DNA of 64,000 nt from the NCBI GenBank assembly GCA_014871385.1, contig CM026425.1:2331684-2395683 (forward strand), given 5' to 3'. The position numbers were made by a program, and so were the translations under genes. Positions 1-12,123 of the stretch are shown piece by piece. A model generated the notes under the pieces. That model was not told where the DNA came from. It saw only the letters and a program-made list of their open reading frames with translations, and ran no database searches. The first letter of the stretch is position 1; each line of letters opens with the position of its first letter. Origin of the DNA: Ceratodon purpureus. Its lineage: Eukaryota; Streptophyta; Bryopsida; Pseudoditrichales; Ditrichaceae.

Positions 1-2231
1 AGAGTACGGGTTGTGGTGGCACTGATCTAGAAGTGCGACCTGTTCTAGCTGCAAACTCAGCCAGCGCCGTGACCCCTTCGGTTGCAGATGCACAGAAGTT
101 ATTGTCCTGCCGACAGAAGCATGAATGGCTGTCTGTGATGGCGCAGGATCACAAATTGGCATACGAAAGGTATGCTGAAGATTTGGAGAGAAAAAAAATT
201 GCGCAGAAAGAAGAAGAATGCAAACGTGATTTGCACGAGGCTATGCACGTTATGTTGGGTGAGCAACATGGAAAACTGAGCAAAGGGCAGTCTGAAGTGG
301 CGATTTTCCCTCACCCGCTGCCATATTCGGTGGCTCACTTCGATGAGGAGGGTTTTGCCCTAAAGATTACTCATTGCGTTAAGTGCAAAGCTGGATTTAG
401 GTTCAACAACGTAATTCTCTTGTCTTGTCGTCACGCATACCACCCGTGGTGCGCAGCTCTTCATTATAAAAAAAGTTATCATTGTGCCTATCAACCATGT
501 AAGGGATTGGCCAGCCCGGAATGGACCAAGAGCTTCGGATTTAGAGAGTTTGACAAGCATATGATGGAAAAGGAAGTGTCGGAAGGTTGTGAAGAGGCTA
601 GGGTTCACACTATACATGTTAGGAGGGAGCTTGCTTTGACCAATTGCGGCAGTGTAGGCAACTCTGAAGATCTCGACAAATTTCTGGCTGATCTTATTGG
701 TGAGAACTCCATCATCTCAATCTGTGATCTCTTGTGCTGCTTGCGTGAGAGTTTGCTTTATCATGTGAGGTTGCAATGTATATTAGTGTGCATGAGACGT
801 CAAGCCTTTGCCTGTAATGTACGATTCACGTCTGTGTGATGCTTTGTGTGTAAACTGCGGGCATCATGGCCAGAAAGGGTAGGTGGTGGATGTATCACAA
901 TGGTCTGGAGTGTACTACTAACGTCGGAGGTGGGCACATGGGTGTCTGTGTGTGTATCACATATGTCTGGTTGTACGTCACAAGTGTGCGAATGTGTGTC
1001 ACATATGTGTTTCTGTGTATCATTTATGCCACTGTATGTATCACACATGCTTCCGTGTGTATCACTACTGTCCGTGCGTGATAAATATTTTTGGAAGTGT
1101 ACCTTTGTGTATTGAGGTGTATTAGAGGTGTACGAATGTGTACTAATAGTGTCACATATGTGTCTACAGCAAGGAATACCAGGGCGTGCTTACTGATTTT
1201 CACCTTTGATGGAGCTGCTCAAAGAGCTTGTGCTAACGTGGGGTGCATATTTATGTAGGTCCTCATGCAAACCCAGCTACTTGGCTAGGTCCTATGCCAG
1301 GACATACTGCCACGGGGAGTGTCGGAGAAACAAGCAGACACTTGCAAACCAGTAGCACCCATGTCAGAACACCACTGCCTGTTCGACCCCTTCAGTCGAG
1401 AAGGTCTCCTGCACCCAACCTCAACTCAGCTAGCAAAGCGGCCTCTAATGCAAAGAACCCGGTATTGTTAGATGACGAAGAAGATGTCATGGAGACAGGG
1501 CCTCCCTTCATTCCTGCCAGGGTGAAGATTGAAGGTAACTTCTAGATATTTGAGTTTGAATCTTCCAATTCATGTGCGGGAATTTTCATGCGTCTACAAT
1601 GATCAGCAGCTTTCATGGAATGAGCTGGTTTTTTCCATTTGACAAAGTGGCCTGATCAAACCGTATTTGAATGCCAGGTGAAATTGTGCTCGATGACATA
1701 GAACGATCGGGGGATGAAGAAGAATACAACACCGGGGACAGTGACTTCGCAGATTCCCCGCCGCGCCGTGGTACAATCAGAAATGTGTGCGTAGATGTGG
1801 ATGAGAATGATGCCATATTTGAAGAACCGCAGCCCCGCAAGTCCAGCAGAGAGAAGTCGGCCGCAGGTGTAGCTGCTCGGATGAAAGAGATTGCTTCGAA
1901 CTCTGGAAAAAAGTTGGCCCAGCATGCATTCAAAACCCCGGCTCCAAACTTGAGCACCCCGAGTCGTGGCAAGAAATCAGGATCTCAGCCGAAGATTGCT
2001 GGAGAGAAACAACCTGCAAAGGTTGCTGAAATTTCCAACAAGATTGTACGCCCAAATACTCGCGGGAGCAAAGTGAAAGGTTTGGATCCTGATGGTGAAA
2101 TAGTCGAGGCTTTGAGTCCCGCTGTTGCAAATCCCAAGTTGGTTCGGGATGAGTCAAAGTCGCCAGGGAAGGGTGGCCCATCCAGTGAGCCAAGGAAGAG
2201 CGGAAGACCTTCCAAAAAAACCAAGGTATGA
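1..2231 (+). CDS. RING-like zinc-finger protein, 5'-partial, three exons seen
   Basis: The open frame runs in from the window edge, so the true start lies outside. Proposed exons are <1..699, 1259..1534 and 1678..2231, joined at G|GTGAGA, TGTAG|GT, G|GTAACT and GCCAG|GT sites; both introns are phase 1 and the frame is kept. A charged, probably coiled-coil stretch (about nt 110-280) precedes a Cys/His cluster at nt 375-500 spaced C-x2-C-x13-C-x-H-x2-H-x2-C-x10-C-x4-C. This is close to RING-H2, but the last pair is x4 rather than x2. The rest is low-complexity, acidic then Lys/Ser/Pro-rich, ending in a nuclear-localisation-like basic tail (PSKKTK). RING domains usually make E3 ubiquitin or SUMO ligases, but activity here is inference. 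The final AAG is followed by GTATGA, a possible splice donor, so the gene may continue into another exon. It faces the DDE-type gene tail to tail. I do not recognise a named orthologue. Confidence 0.6.
930..1165. repeat. degenerate TGTGTATCAC-type repeat inside an intron
   Basis: The first intron of the RING-like gene holds many imperfect copies of a TGTGTATCACATATGT-like unit. A similar stretch lies in the large intron of the DDE-type gene near 7340-7470, and the two can be aligned on the same strand (for example TATGTATCACACATGCTT here and TATGTATCACACACATGCTT there). It is low complexity, so common origin is not certain. Confidence 0.5.
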
Positions 2232-4948
2232 GAGGCCGAAGGCTGGTGATACGAAGCAAGAATGTGAGTTTCGATTTTCAGGCGTTGGTGCTGTAACACG
2301 GTATGCGGTTTGAGTAATTTTTTGATTCGTATGCAAGGTATATTAGTATTTTCAAAGTGTGACTGCAGTCACAGAAGCATCACTATATATATTTATTTGA
2401 TTACTTCCGTGGATCGTGGAAGTGCATGGTTGGAATATCATGCAATATGTTGTGATTTCGGGCGAATCATTTCAGCAGGTTTGGCTCAAGCTCTAGCCTT
2501 CAGTTTTGCGTTTCAATCAGCTTGTGTCGCAGTTTGGATTCAAATGTCAATGATGAATTAAAGGTCTGTACACATGTGTATCACGACCGGCCGCGGCCAA
2601 GGTTGTGATTAGCAACTGTCATCCACCTAGTTTTTGTGTCCTAAAAGGGAAGGGATGCTGGCAGCATTTGTCTTTGGTTTTGGTTGCAGGCATTGCTATC
2701 ATGTTATTGTGATGTTGGCATTATAGCCACCCTTTTTTTAAGTTAGAATACAAGTACATTGCTGTCCAATTACTTGTTCGTCCAGTAATTCCTATGTTTT
2801 AAATTTCCAGGATATCTGTCTTATAGCTGCACATGGTCTCTCTAATCTTTACGGGATGTTTTTTATTTTTTTGGGTCCGTTGTGACCAGGATGAAACAAC
2901 TGCTAGGATCCTCCTCTGGCCGCGGTACTGAGACATGTTTGAGGTTATTGATTAGTGTTGTGATGTCGTTTGCACAATAGCATCATATGCAAGTGGTTCT
3001 GATCTCTTGTGAGTTGGTTATGGCAGATTGACACTGCGGACGGACGGGGTGGCAAATCAAGCACCTGTGCAAAGTGTCCACATCCAGGGGTAGTCATCAT
3101 TGTAGCTCGGAGTGAACGGCTCATGTGTAAATTAGTCAAATTTCGGAGCATAAGCCTGTTTAGTGCTGCAACTTTGCTCGTTAGTTGCTCTTGCTATTCT
3201 CCCTACCTGAGTTATTCATTATGATTGTGCACAGTATAGGATGCGAAAATTAATTGCACCATACTTCCTGGAGGAAACCTTGCATGTTCCATATGCTCTA
3301 GTGTGCTAACTTTCTAATGCTAAACTGGTGTGCAAAAGTTACAATATTGTGGCACTAGAAATACATGTTGAAACGTTGAAACCAGTTTGGGGCACATACT
3401 ATAAAAAAAAGAAGTGGCAATTCTGTATCCTTCACAAAGTGTACTGTGGTATATACAATCATAATTGCAAACCATTTGCTCCATTCTACTGTGATAGAAG
3501 GTGCAAACAAAAATTGGATCTTCCAGAATCAAGGTATCCAGCACTAGTTAAACCTAATTGTTTCTGAAAAGGACCCTTTAAAGCTGTAAGCCCACGCTCT
3601 AACTATTATAAGCCACTAAACTGGTCATGAGATTCGGAATCCTTACTCACAGATACCTCCCAAAACAACCATAAAGTGATACCTCTGCAAATACATATCA
3701 GACCATCACTTTTGCCATCAATGATCAATAAAATCTCCACATTATATGAGCTCTTCTGACATTCCAGTACAATTACCATACACAATAGCAAACATATTGA
3801 GGTCAACGAAGCCATTGTCTTGCTGCAGTTGCTCAAACCCTCGCATTTGAAATTCTCAAGACTGGCACAATTAATCTTTGCAGGACTGTTATTGCTTTTG
3901 CACAAGCTGTGCAGCAATAAAAAACAGAAAAGCTATACACCTTGGTGCTCCCACTAGTTGGAAGATGTTCACTATCCTCCATTGTTGAAAATTCAGCAAG
4001 CTAGGGGGGCTTACTATGGCAACCAAAATGTCACAGTGCCATGGAATCGACTTTGCAACCTCTTCCCTTCCTCTTCGACCTGCAAAAAGAAATCAAAATG
4101 ATCTATTCATCAATTCCACGTAACCAATAAAAGCAAGTATCAAGAAAGCGACCAATACACAGGTTCCCACAGAAAATTCAGGTGACTTATAGTACGGTCA
4201 AATGCAGAGACCTAGGCAAGACATCTATTGTGGCTGATTCATTAGAGTGATACAGAAACTTACAACTTTGCGAACACTTTCATTGCCAACAGAAGCACCG
4301 CCAATGACATTCTCAGGTAAGTAGGGTTGGTTGACGCAGACATCATTCATGACTACAATGGTCGTCTTATCCCACCTACAGGGTAGCCTATTCCATTCAC
4401 AGCATCCCACTATTAGGTGGCTTAAAGCACAGTCAAGTGGTAATGAACAATCTTTTAAGCTATGGTAAACAGGAGATCAGCAGCTCCAAGAGAAATCAAA
4501 AAATCAAAAAAATTCATTCCGCAAAGAAAAACATCCAAATTTATGAGCATATGTGATCTTCAAATGGAATCTCAAAGGCTGAAACGAAAGCTTGAAAGAA
4601 ATGCATAGGGATCATAGTTTCAAAGTGGTTACCTCTTAGAGAGAACATCAAAAATATCTTGAGCTTCCGCGGTAACACCCACACCAATTCTTTCAGCCTC
4701 TGCCTCTGCTCGCGACCGATTACCTACATGCACCAGTAATTAAGCCAATTAGTATCTTTTAACATGACAGATATCAACTCGCATGTGGCCCCTTCGTGTA
4801 GATTGCTGCATCAATACCTGGCACATTCACAAACCAGCCCACTTATCAGTCATTATGAGGCCAAGGTTTGGGCAAGAAATAGTGCATGGTTGGGTAGTTT
4901 AGCATTGCTCAGAACCGTAAGCCAATACACAAAGTATACAGTCTCAAA
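2232..4948. other. intergenic region between two convergent genes
   Basis: This holds the 3' flanks of both convergent genes. I see only short, unconvincing open frames and no structured element. A GC-rich palindromic patch (CCGGCCGCGGCC) sits at about 2587-2598. Sequence here may belong to the same large element as the two flanking genes, but no boundary is visible. Confidence 0.4.
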
Positions 4949-7900
4949 TCAAGCGTTGAATCTTCGGTTGCACTCAGACATGATAGTCTCTTCATCTTCC
5001 TCGTCCAAATAATAAACAGTATCGTCTCCTTGCACTCGGTGGTCTGCGGGTGCCATGGAAAACTTCACTTGCACTACCAATCTTTCCGGTAAGAAGGCTT
5101 GTTGTGATTTGTCTAGCAGTACGTAAGACTTGTCAAGTCTCCCCCAAGTTTGATAGTACGATCCACATACAGCCTTGTCACCCGCTTTGAACTTATGTCC
5201 CCATGCGCATCTATAAGGAGTATCAAAAGTAAACTTAGACCTTTGGCAGTAAAGGAGATAAAATTCCACATTCTCGTCGTTGCCAGGCATAGCAGGGACT
5301 GCGAAATTGTCGCCCGGTTCCAGCAGGTCCGATAGACCTACACCATCACCACCATACTGGGAGTCCTCTCCGTCTCTCTCTCGCACCATCTGCTCTCTCA
5401 CATCTCTGGCAATCTTCGTTTTGATCCTCAGACACCGCCATCTTGGGACATGGGCCGAATTTTCACAAGCATTCCAGTCACGCATTAAGCACGGTCCACA
5501 AAAGCAGCTCAATTCTCTGACCATCAACTTAGTCGGATCTGCTCCGGAGATGCTTGAGAACGAATGTAGACTGCTAGACCCGTCTATTGTGGTGCACTGC
5601 CACTTTTTACGTCGATTGGTCTCAGTCTCGCCGATGTGCCAGAATTTGCGGAATATCCTATCTTTTTTTTTCTGATAACTCGACTCTGCACGTCCAGGCA
5701 ATGCAACTCTCAAATAATCAACGACATCACCCGCATTCTGCAATTTCCTGCAGCCATGATTCCACAGCTGCTCTTGTTCGAGCTTGTTCTTAACGGTTGC
5801 ACCTGCCCCGTCCCATTCACCTAGATAACACAAACATGGGTAAGTAATTTGTTTCAATTATAAGCCAGCGCACAGTAATCAATTGCCCCAGCAATGTCCT
5901 AGCTTAAACTTGAATTACAAGCAGCATATGTGCAAACTCATAATAAAGAATGCAAGTATGTACGAGTGAACTTACCCTTTCCATGGCCTGTGCCGAAGAA
6001 ATGCCATTTCATCTGACATCCCTTCGTCAACCCGGGGTATCTACACACGAAGTAAAAACCTCTGCAATTCTTGAACTGAGCCGCTGAGCCATCACTGAAT
6101 ACAACGTGTTGTTTCGGGTTTATGCCATGCTGATCCAGCCACTTCCAATGTTTGAGCATGCAATGTTGCACGAACAAAGTATCATGCTCCTTGTCGTCAC
6201 TTATATAAAAGTGCGACTCTTTCACAATCTTCTGGACTTTTGTGCTTCGATTAACCACAACTCGGTAAGTTATGTGAACTAGGATTGTGCAAGTGAAACT
6301 CGTGAAATATTCAGATTGAACCTCCACACCGGGCTGGAACGTATAATTTTCGGCAAAGTCGATGTATGATAAAATCACACCTTCATGTAACGACTTTAAT
6401 GCTAGCTTTGATTGCTCATCTTGCCATCTAGCTACGAAATTGTGTGTAATAAATCTTTGAAGCGTGGGTTTGAGATACTGCACCAATTCGTAAGGTGAAG
6501 TCTGCTTGTAGACCTCCTTGATCCGCCTCGCAGGATTGCCATCCTCGTCCTTCCCAATTTCAATCCGCTCAAAACAACGCCACGTGACCACAGCTGCTGA
6601 ATTTGGGTCCAGTTTGGAGGGACAGAAAGATAACTTCCGATCTACGCCACATCGCGTGCATGTACCCATCAAACACTCCCTTCTATGCCAGTGATCAAGT
6701 GCTCCCTTTTCGCATACACAGGACTCCCACAACTGAGTTGTGCCAGTGTAATGCGTGAGGCTGGCTCTGCAATCGTCGCGGCCTGATGAACCTGGCGGAC
6801 AGCAAATATCACAAAAACAATATTCACCGTGAGTTCCATGGATACCAAGTTTCACATCACGCATACGATTCAAGGCTTCCTTCATCAATATAGTCTCTAC
6901 GTGGTAAATACAACAACATAGCGCACGATCCTTCATCGGTTTAACAAAGTAAGGATACAATTTAAGAAATGCCCTTTGCTTAACAGTCTCCAACGGATGG
7001 GCTTTCTTGTAGCGGAAGAAGAAATCTGTCTGCACAATTTCAAACCATGCGATGAGTCAATACTAGCTTCTTCAGAATAGTGATACAGAACTCGTACACT
7101 ATCAATGACCACTTCGTGTATGAACCCTGTATGCATGCATGAAACATGTGCTCACAATACCCCATAGCTACACTCTTGATGCTCGACTGTGCCTTTTAAC
7201 AGCGATCGTGTACAACATGTGTACCTCAGATCACCACCCAGGCTATACTCAACACTTCAGTACACCACCGATGTCCCCTTTGTGTATGTAACACATCCCA
7301 GGGCATACAATTCCGATTCCAATGCACCCCCTGTACACTGGTAGTACATAGCAGATATACACGGGCATGAAATATGTATCACACACATGCTTTGTGTCAC
7401 ATACACACATCTGAAATATGTATCATACACACGATCACACACAGATGCTTTGGATGTATCACCATTATTAATTGAAGTACCACCATTACAGTAAAGACAT
7501 AGTTTGTGTACTTGACAGGACCCAAAGATGCACACAGCTTGGATTATCCATATGGCATGTGTCCTCTCAAATAGCTGCATCAACACCGGGAAAAACGAAC
7601 AACTTTAAATAAATAAATCCTGAATTCACAGGTGCTGAAACAGGACTCAAAGAATACGTACGAAATTACGAATGCCAGACAATGAGAAGGACCCAAGATC
7701 AATCACAAAAGGGTGTTCAGAAATGCTACTAATTTGTCTTAAGATTTAAACAACCCAAAATAACATCAAGGGTAGCTACAAAATCTAGGAATCTGAAACT
7801 TTATGACTTTCGAATGAAGCATAAGTATTTCTACACTTGTGTGCAGAATGATGTTCCTCAAAACAACTTGGATCTGAAGGCACGAATTGTGACACAGGCA

Positions 7901-9522
7901 ACTTCGTAAAATACAGACAATCTGATCCGATTCAGATGTGTGGGTTCAAGCTTTCCTGTGAATTTGACGATCTGTCTAGGCTACAGGGTCTCACCCCCGG
8001 TCTAGTAATACTTCTGAGCTATTAATCTCTTCCACTCAGTGACTGAGTCTCCTACCAGGCTCGAAATATGATAAAACTTGCAGATTATGTTACAAATCCC
8101 AGAAGCTGAATCGTCGTGACATGACATAACGCCCAAATTGGTATCGAAACAAGAAATTTTACTACCATGGAAAAGGCCGAAGTATACCAGCTACAAAATC
8201 AAACAATCTCAAGGTAAAGGGTGTTCACAACAACCCTCAGCACAAAAAAAGATGCAGATGTGAGCATCTCAAATTGCTGCGACCAACTACTGCAAAATGC
8301 GAATAAGAACAAACTTGTACTCTGACAAACTGTGCGTAAGTTCACTTGATCACACACAAACGATCACACACAGCGCACAATTCAGAGACCCGTTCCCTTT
8401 TGAATTCATCTGAATTCTGTACACTTAATTTCCGAGGTGAGATCATTCAGCTGCACAGAGGCCAAAATCACAGTTTGACGTTGTTGCAACGTTACGAAGC
8501 AAATTGAACGTACTCGGCCAATTATCTAGAGTGATGCTAAGACATGACACCGAGCCCTTAAACCCAACACTCTCACAACTTAAACAAAAACAATGTGCCA
8601 AATCTCAGAAGTAACATACCTGAGTCTCACACAAGAAGTGTGTAGGATGCTCGTCATGCACGTTCGGTGCGAGTCTGTCCCTCACGATGTCCTTTTTGTT
8701 CAGGCTGACACGTGTTTCTGTTGTCCACCAATTGACAATCGATTCCACACTGAGAAAAGAAAGACCCGGCCTGTGTGCTCGAGTTGGTAATTTCCACACC
8801 GACTCCCCCTCTGTAACCGCAGAATGCCTCCGCTGACAAGCTCATCTCACGTTGGTTGTATTGGTTCCCAAAATGCGCGCGTATCCACAAATCTCACGCT
8901 TGCTGAGTCCGTCTCCAAAAACGCAATTCAGTAGTGCACCTCTATACGCGAGCTTCTCAGCAGATTGAACGCCTTTAACTTCATCTAATCCCACCCTCAC
9001 ATTGGACACTACCTTCGCACAAATCCGTGCGTCCTTTGGTCGAAAGTAAAATTCTGGCATATGTGGCCGAATCAGACAATGGTCAAACAAGAACTCCAAA
9101 ACGGCCTTCCTACCGAGGGGACCCGAACAACATTCTTGGAGCTGCCTGCTTACGTAACGTGCACACAATCGAGAAGTCGCTTTTGCCTTCGTCCTGTTCA
9201 CCACCTCAGCTGAGGTTTGAGAATGTCGTGCCAGATCCGCTTCATGGGCCTCTTCTGCCTGGAGGGCATCTTCAATTGAGCGCCTCCTTCGGCGCTGCCT
9301 GTCACGATGGTATGCCAACCGCTCTTCTTCTTTGCGCGCCTCCAAACCCGCTTGCACAACAGCCTCTTGTAATCTCTGCTGCTCCAATCGTTGCGCTTCA
9401 AGATCGTTAGCCTCCCTCTGAGCACGAAGTCCTTCATTTGCTAGCGCCTGGATGCGGGCTGCCTCCGCCGCGACCCTCGCTCTCGCTGATGGCCCGGGCC
9501 TCGCTGCAATTGTTCGCGCCAT
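4949..9522 (-). CDS. DDE (RNase H-like) transposase-type gene with one in-frame stop
   Basis: Proposed exons on the minus strand are 9522..8620, 7029..5976 and 5820..4949, with donors CAG|GTATGT and AAAGG|GTAAGT and acceptors TGCAG|AC and TCTAG|GT. Phases agree throughout, giving about 942 codons. The N-terminus (from MARTIAARP) is a Glu/Arg/Ala-rich coiled coil. A central Cys-rich part follows, then a block with candidate catalytic acids: D525 in SYIDFAENY, D614 in FSDGSAAQFKN, and E654/D656 in HGKGEWDGAG. The C-terminal part has a second Cys cluster. This FSDG...HGKG...DG pattern is typical of a widespread uncharacterised transposase-like family; the superfamily name is unsure. A single TGA at 8842-8844 interrupts exon 1, and the frame continues on both sides with family-like sequence. 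It is what C-to-T change of a CGA Arg codon would give. So it is either a recently dead copy or uses unusual decoding. The ATG at 9522 is the first in-frame ATG. Confidence 0.6.
7240..7470. repeat. ATGTATCACACACATG-type degenerate repeat in the large intron
   Basis: The 1,590-bp intron (8619..7030) of the DDE-type gene contains repeated ATGTATCACACAC / CACACAGATGCTTTG-like units. They resemble those in the first intron of the convergent RING-like gene. The rest of this intron shows no other coding or structured feature. Confidence 0.45.
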
Positions 9523-9538
9523 GGCACCCAAAAACTCC

Positions 9539-9547
9539 AAACCCTAA
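9539..9547 (-). promoter_or_regulatory. telo-box next to the DDE-type gene start
   Basis: AAACCCTAA on the plus strand (TTAGGGTTT in gene sense) lies 16 bases upstream of the ATG at 9522. Telo-boxes in plant 5' regions are linked to expression in dividing cells; its role here is inference. Confidence 0.4.
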
Positions 9548-10301
9548 TCCGCTTCGCAAATTCCCCTAAGTCACCCAGGACTCCAGCGTTGGGAGAGACG
9601 AAGCATCGGCTGTTTGCCAGAGCCCCGATCTGAGGGATGCTTCCGAGATTAGCTCGCACTAAAACCCTTGCTGAATTCCTTCAAAAGTCTGTTCCAGGCT
9701 ATGCACAACATTGTTAATTACAAAGCAAGGTGGAAGTTGGAATTGGCGCCCAGTATGCAAGGTAGATCCGCGTTGCTGCTGGTTGCACAGACTGTTGCTA
9801 CGACACAACTGCCAGCGTGAAAAGTCCTCATCCCTGATCAGTGAAAGTTCTCCAAACTGTGGGCCAATTTTTATCAAATTCGATTTTGAATTGGTTTTTT
9901 GAAAAACCAAAGACAAGCAATCCTAGAAAATTGGATGTGCAATATGAAACTAGTCTTAATCATTGAAAAATGTTAACCCTGAGTACATGAAAATCATTTT
10001 TGGTTTATAAGTTTGGTTGTCATTCAAAAAAAGCAAAAAAATCCATAAATAGTGTGGGTACTAAAATTGTATCTAGTTTACTATAACTAACACCACCAAA
10101 AAATCCCGTGACTTAAATCCTATTTTAACATGCACATTGCTTAATTAAGGGTGTAATGTACACTGCTACGGACACCAACTTTTGCTTATTTTGATGTATT
10201 TCTATTTCGCCACATGCTATTTTTTAAACCATTACCAATATGATAAAATAGTAACTAGAGTGTTCATCATTCATGCAAAAAAATAGAATCTCAAAATACT
10301 T
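9548..10301. other. upstream flank, AT-rich, no gene seen
   Basis: This holds the probable 5' untranslated and promoter region of the minus-strand DDE-type gene, then AT-rich sequence. No convincing open frame, repeat or RNA gene is visible, and no terminal inverted repeat could be fixed to mark an element end. Confidence 0.4.
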
Positions 10302-10649
10302 TTAATAATTTTTTATTGAATTTTGAAATTGTTGATAGTACACTAGTTGACGTCTTGCTACAAAAAAAAAGGTGTACCCTAGTATGCAAACCCCCTCATC
10401 CTCGAACTCAAACATAACGAACTGCGAGAACCACGTGGTGGATCGAGGCAAGACCCACCACCCAAGGTCCGGGGGGAGCAGAACAGAGGTGTGTTGTAGC
10501 CGGAAGTCGTGAAGAACGCATGCGACAATGGAATTCATATCCATCAACGTCTGATGGACTCTATCAACCGCAATGGAGTCAGCTTCCTCGGCCTCATCGT
10601 GCGGATTTTCCATTGGCCCTAAACCCTCCACAGCGTTCTGAAGCAACAC
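10302..10649 (-). pseudogene. fragment resembling the N-terminal part of a PIF/Harbinger (HARBI1-like) transposase
   Basis: A 115-codon minus-strand frame contains RSTTWFSQFVMFEFEDEG, which resembles the motif before the nuclease domain of plant PIF/Harbinger proteins (an R-S-x-x-W ... F-V-x-x-x-D/E pattern). A possible splice donor follows. No DDE domain is found nearby, and the frame opens with TTG rather than ATG. I take it as a remnant. The match rests on a short motif only. Confidence 0.33.
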
Positions 10650-11931
10650 AACTTAAGCCGGGAGGAATTGCCCAACAACGCCCGCTGACCCCCCGTTCGT
10701 CATTGGAGTAATAGGTGTGAGAAAAAAACAGGCGATACCTCAACCGCAACACAAGATCGAACCCCCTACAGCGAGGACTGATGAGTCCCCTCGGCGGACT
10801 GAGTACCCAATGCACACCGCCTTAGGTCAGACAGCTTACCTGATTTCCTCGATGAAGCCTCGAGATTTTCCGCGACCCCGTGAACACCACCGCCTCTCCC
10901 TTGAGATTTTAGGAAACAAACAAACGCCATGTGGCCGTCAATACGAGCGCCACTTTCAGTGGAGAAATAGAAACAATCACAACAATTCGCATTCGCAACC
11001 AAAACGGTGGAGACACAAAACTGACCGAGGAGAAGCGGCGCCGTAAAGAGGATACTGTCCGCAAGAACTCCCCACCTAGTACATCGACGCTCGCAAAATT
11101 GTAACGCGCATTACAAACCACGAAATCAAAAGAACCTTGAAGAGGAGGAGAAGTGTTAACGTGACGAGCGCAGCGACGGAACAAAAGGGGAGAGAAGCCT
11201 AGGAATCAAAGGGGAAAACAGAGAAATGCTTGAGAGACAAGGCATCCACAGATGGAAGTGACAAGGGACAACTTGGGCACCAGTGGCTGCACGATGGGAC
11301 TGCCCGGGGAGTGGCAGCCTGCCCACGATGTCCACAATCTGGAACTTCCCATCAAATACGCCACGTAAACCGTAGTGTACCGACGCTGGTGCGGATACGG
11401 GTACTGTTTTCAGTGAATACGTACCACTGGGGTGTCACAGAAATACCAGGTAACCTCGTTTTCATTACACAGTGTGAAAAAAACCTTTATAAATCCGGTT
11501 CCCTTGGATATAGGGCTCGATTTCAGTGTTCCATGCATCCATGTGCGGATGTACCCTTACTCTGTTATGTTACGGTATACCACTGTCTCCTTTGAAGTTA
11601 TGATGACTTTCTTTTGTGACTTTCTCTTGTGAGCCATCGACTGCCGATAATTCAATAAGATTGAAGGAGATTCAAACATTGGCGTTAAGTCGGCTCAAAT
11701 GATGCTGGAGGGAGCACCTCGCACCGCACAGCTTTCAATCACCAAGAGCAGGGAATGAAATATACGGACTCAGTAAGTAAATGAGAATGTACTCTGACAA
11801 CATATTCTAAAACTCATTGGAATACTCCGCACATGACTTCATTCACTGCTATTCACGCATACGATGGAGATGGAGGGGAAGGGATGTTTTGCTGTTTGGT
11901 GTTTGTGTTGGATCCCCCGGAGGAGGGGAGA
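10650..11931. other. moderately GC-rich region with weak coding signal
   Basis: Several short frames exist on both strands (for example around 10717-11046 and 11230-11595) but none has a recognisable domain or splice-linked continuation. It could hold more of the Harbinger-like remnant. The last ~300 bases are the 3' flank of the U2 snRNA gene; I see no clear plant snRNA 3'-box. Confidence 0.35.
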
Positions 11932-12123
11932 GGGCTGCGCCAGCCATGGAGTTAGTGCAATACCAAGGCGACGCGCGCGAGTCCGGGTAGCAAGCTACCG
12001 GAAGGACTCGCACCCGAGAAAAATTAGATTAATATCATGAGGCTCGATGAGCCTCGTATCAGATATTAAACTGATAAGAACAGATACTACACTTGATCTT
12101 AGCCAAAAGGCCGAGAAAGGTAT
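11932..12123 (-). ncRNA. U2 spliceosomal snRNA
   Basis: Read on the minus strand from 12123, the sequence opens with ATACCTTTCTCGGCCTTTTG and continues through the near-invariant U2 5' domain. This includes the branch-site pairing region (GTGTAGTATCTGTTC), stem-loop IIa and the Sm-type site (TAATTTTTC). The 3' half has a GGTAGCTTGCTACC hairpin and a last stem-loop ending near GGCGCAGCCC. The length of about 192 nt suits plant U2, which base-pairs with the intron branch point in the spliceosome. The canonical plant upstream element (RTCCCACATCG) and a TATA box at -30 are not obvious, so promoter status is unclear. The 5' end is firm; the 3' end is good to a few bases. Confidence 0.93.

Noticed and set aside
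900-1165. CRISPR-like appearance of the TGTGTATCAC repeats
   Set aside because: Units are imperfect and unevenly spaced within an intron of a eukaryotic gene; this is a degenerate simple repeat.
8801-8846. A ~40-bp intron removing the TGA in the DDE-type gene
   Set aside because: GTGAGA to TTACAG would be unusually short and shifts the frame away from the family-like downstream sequence.
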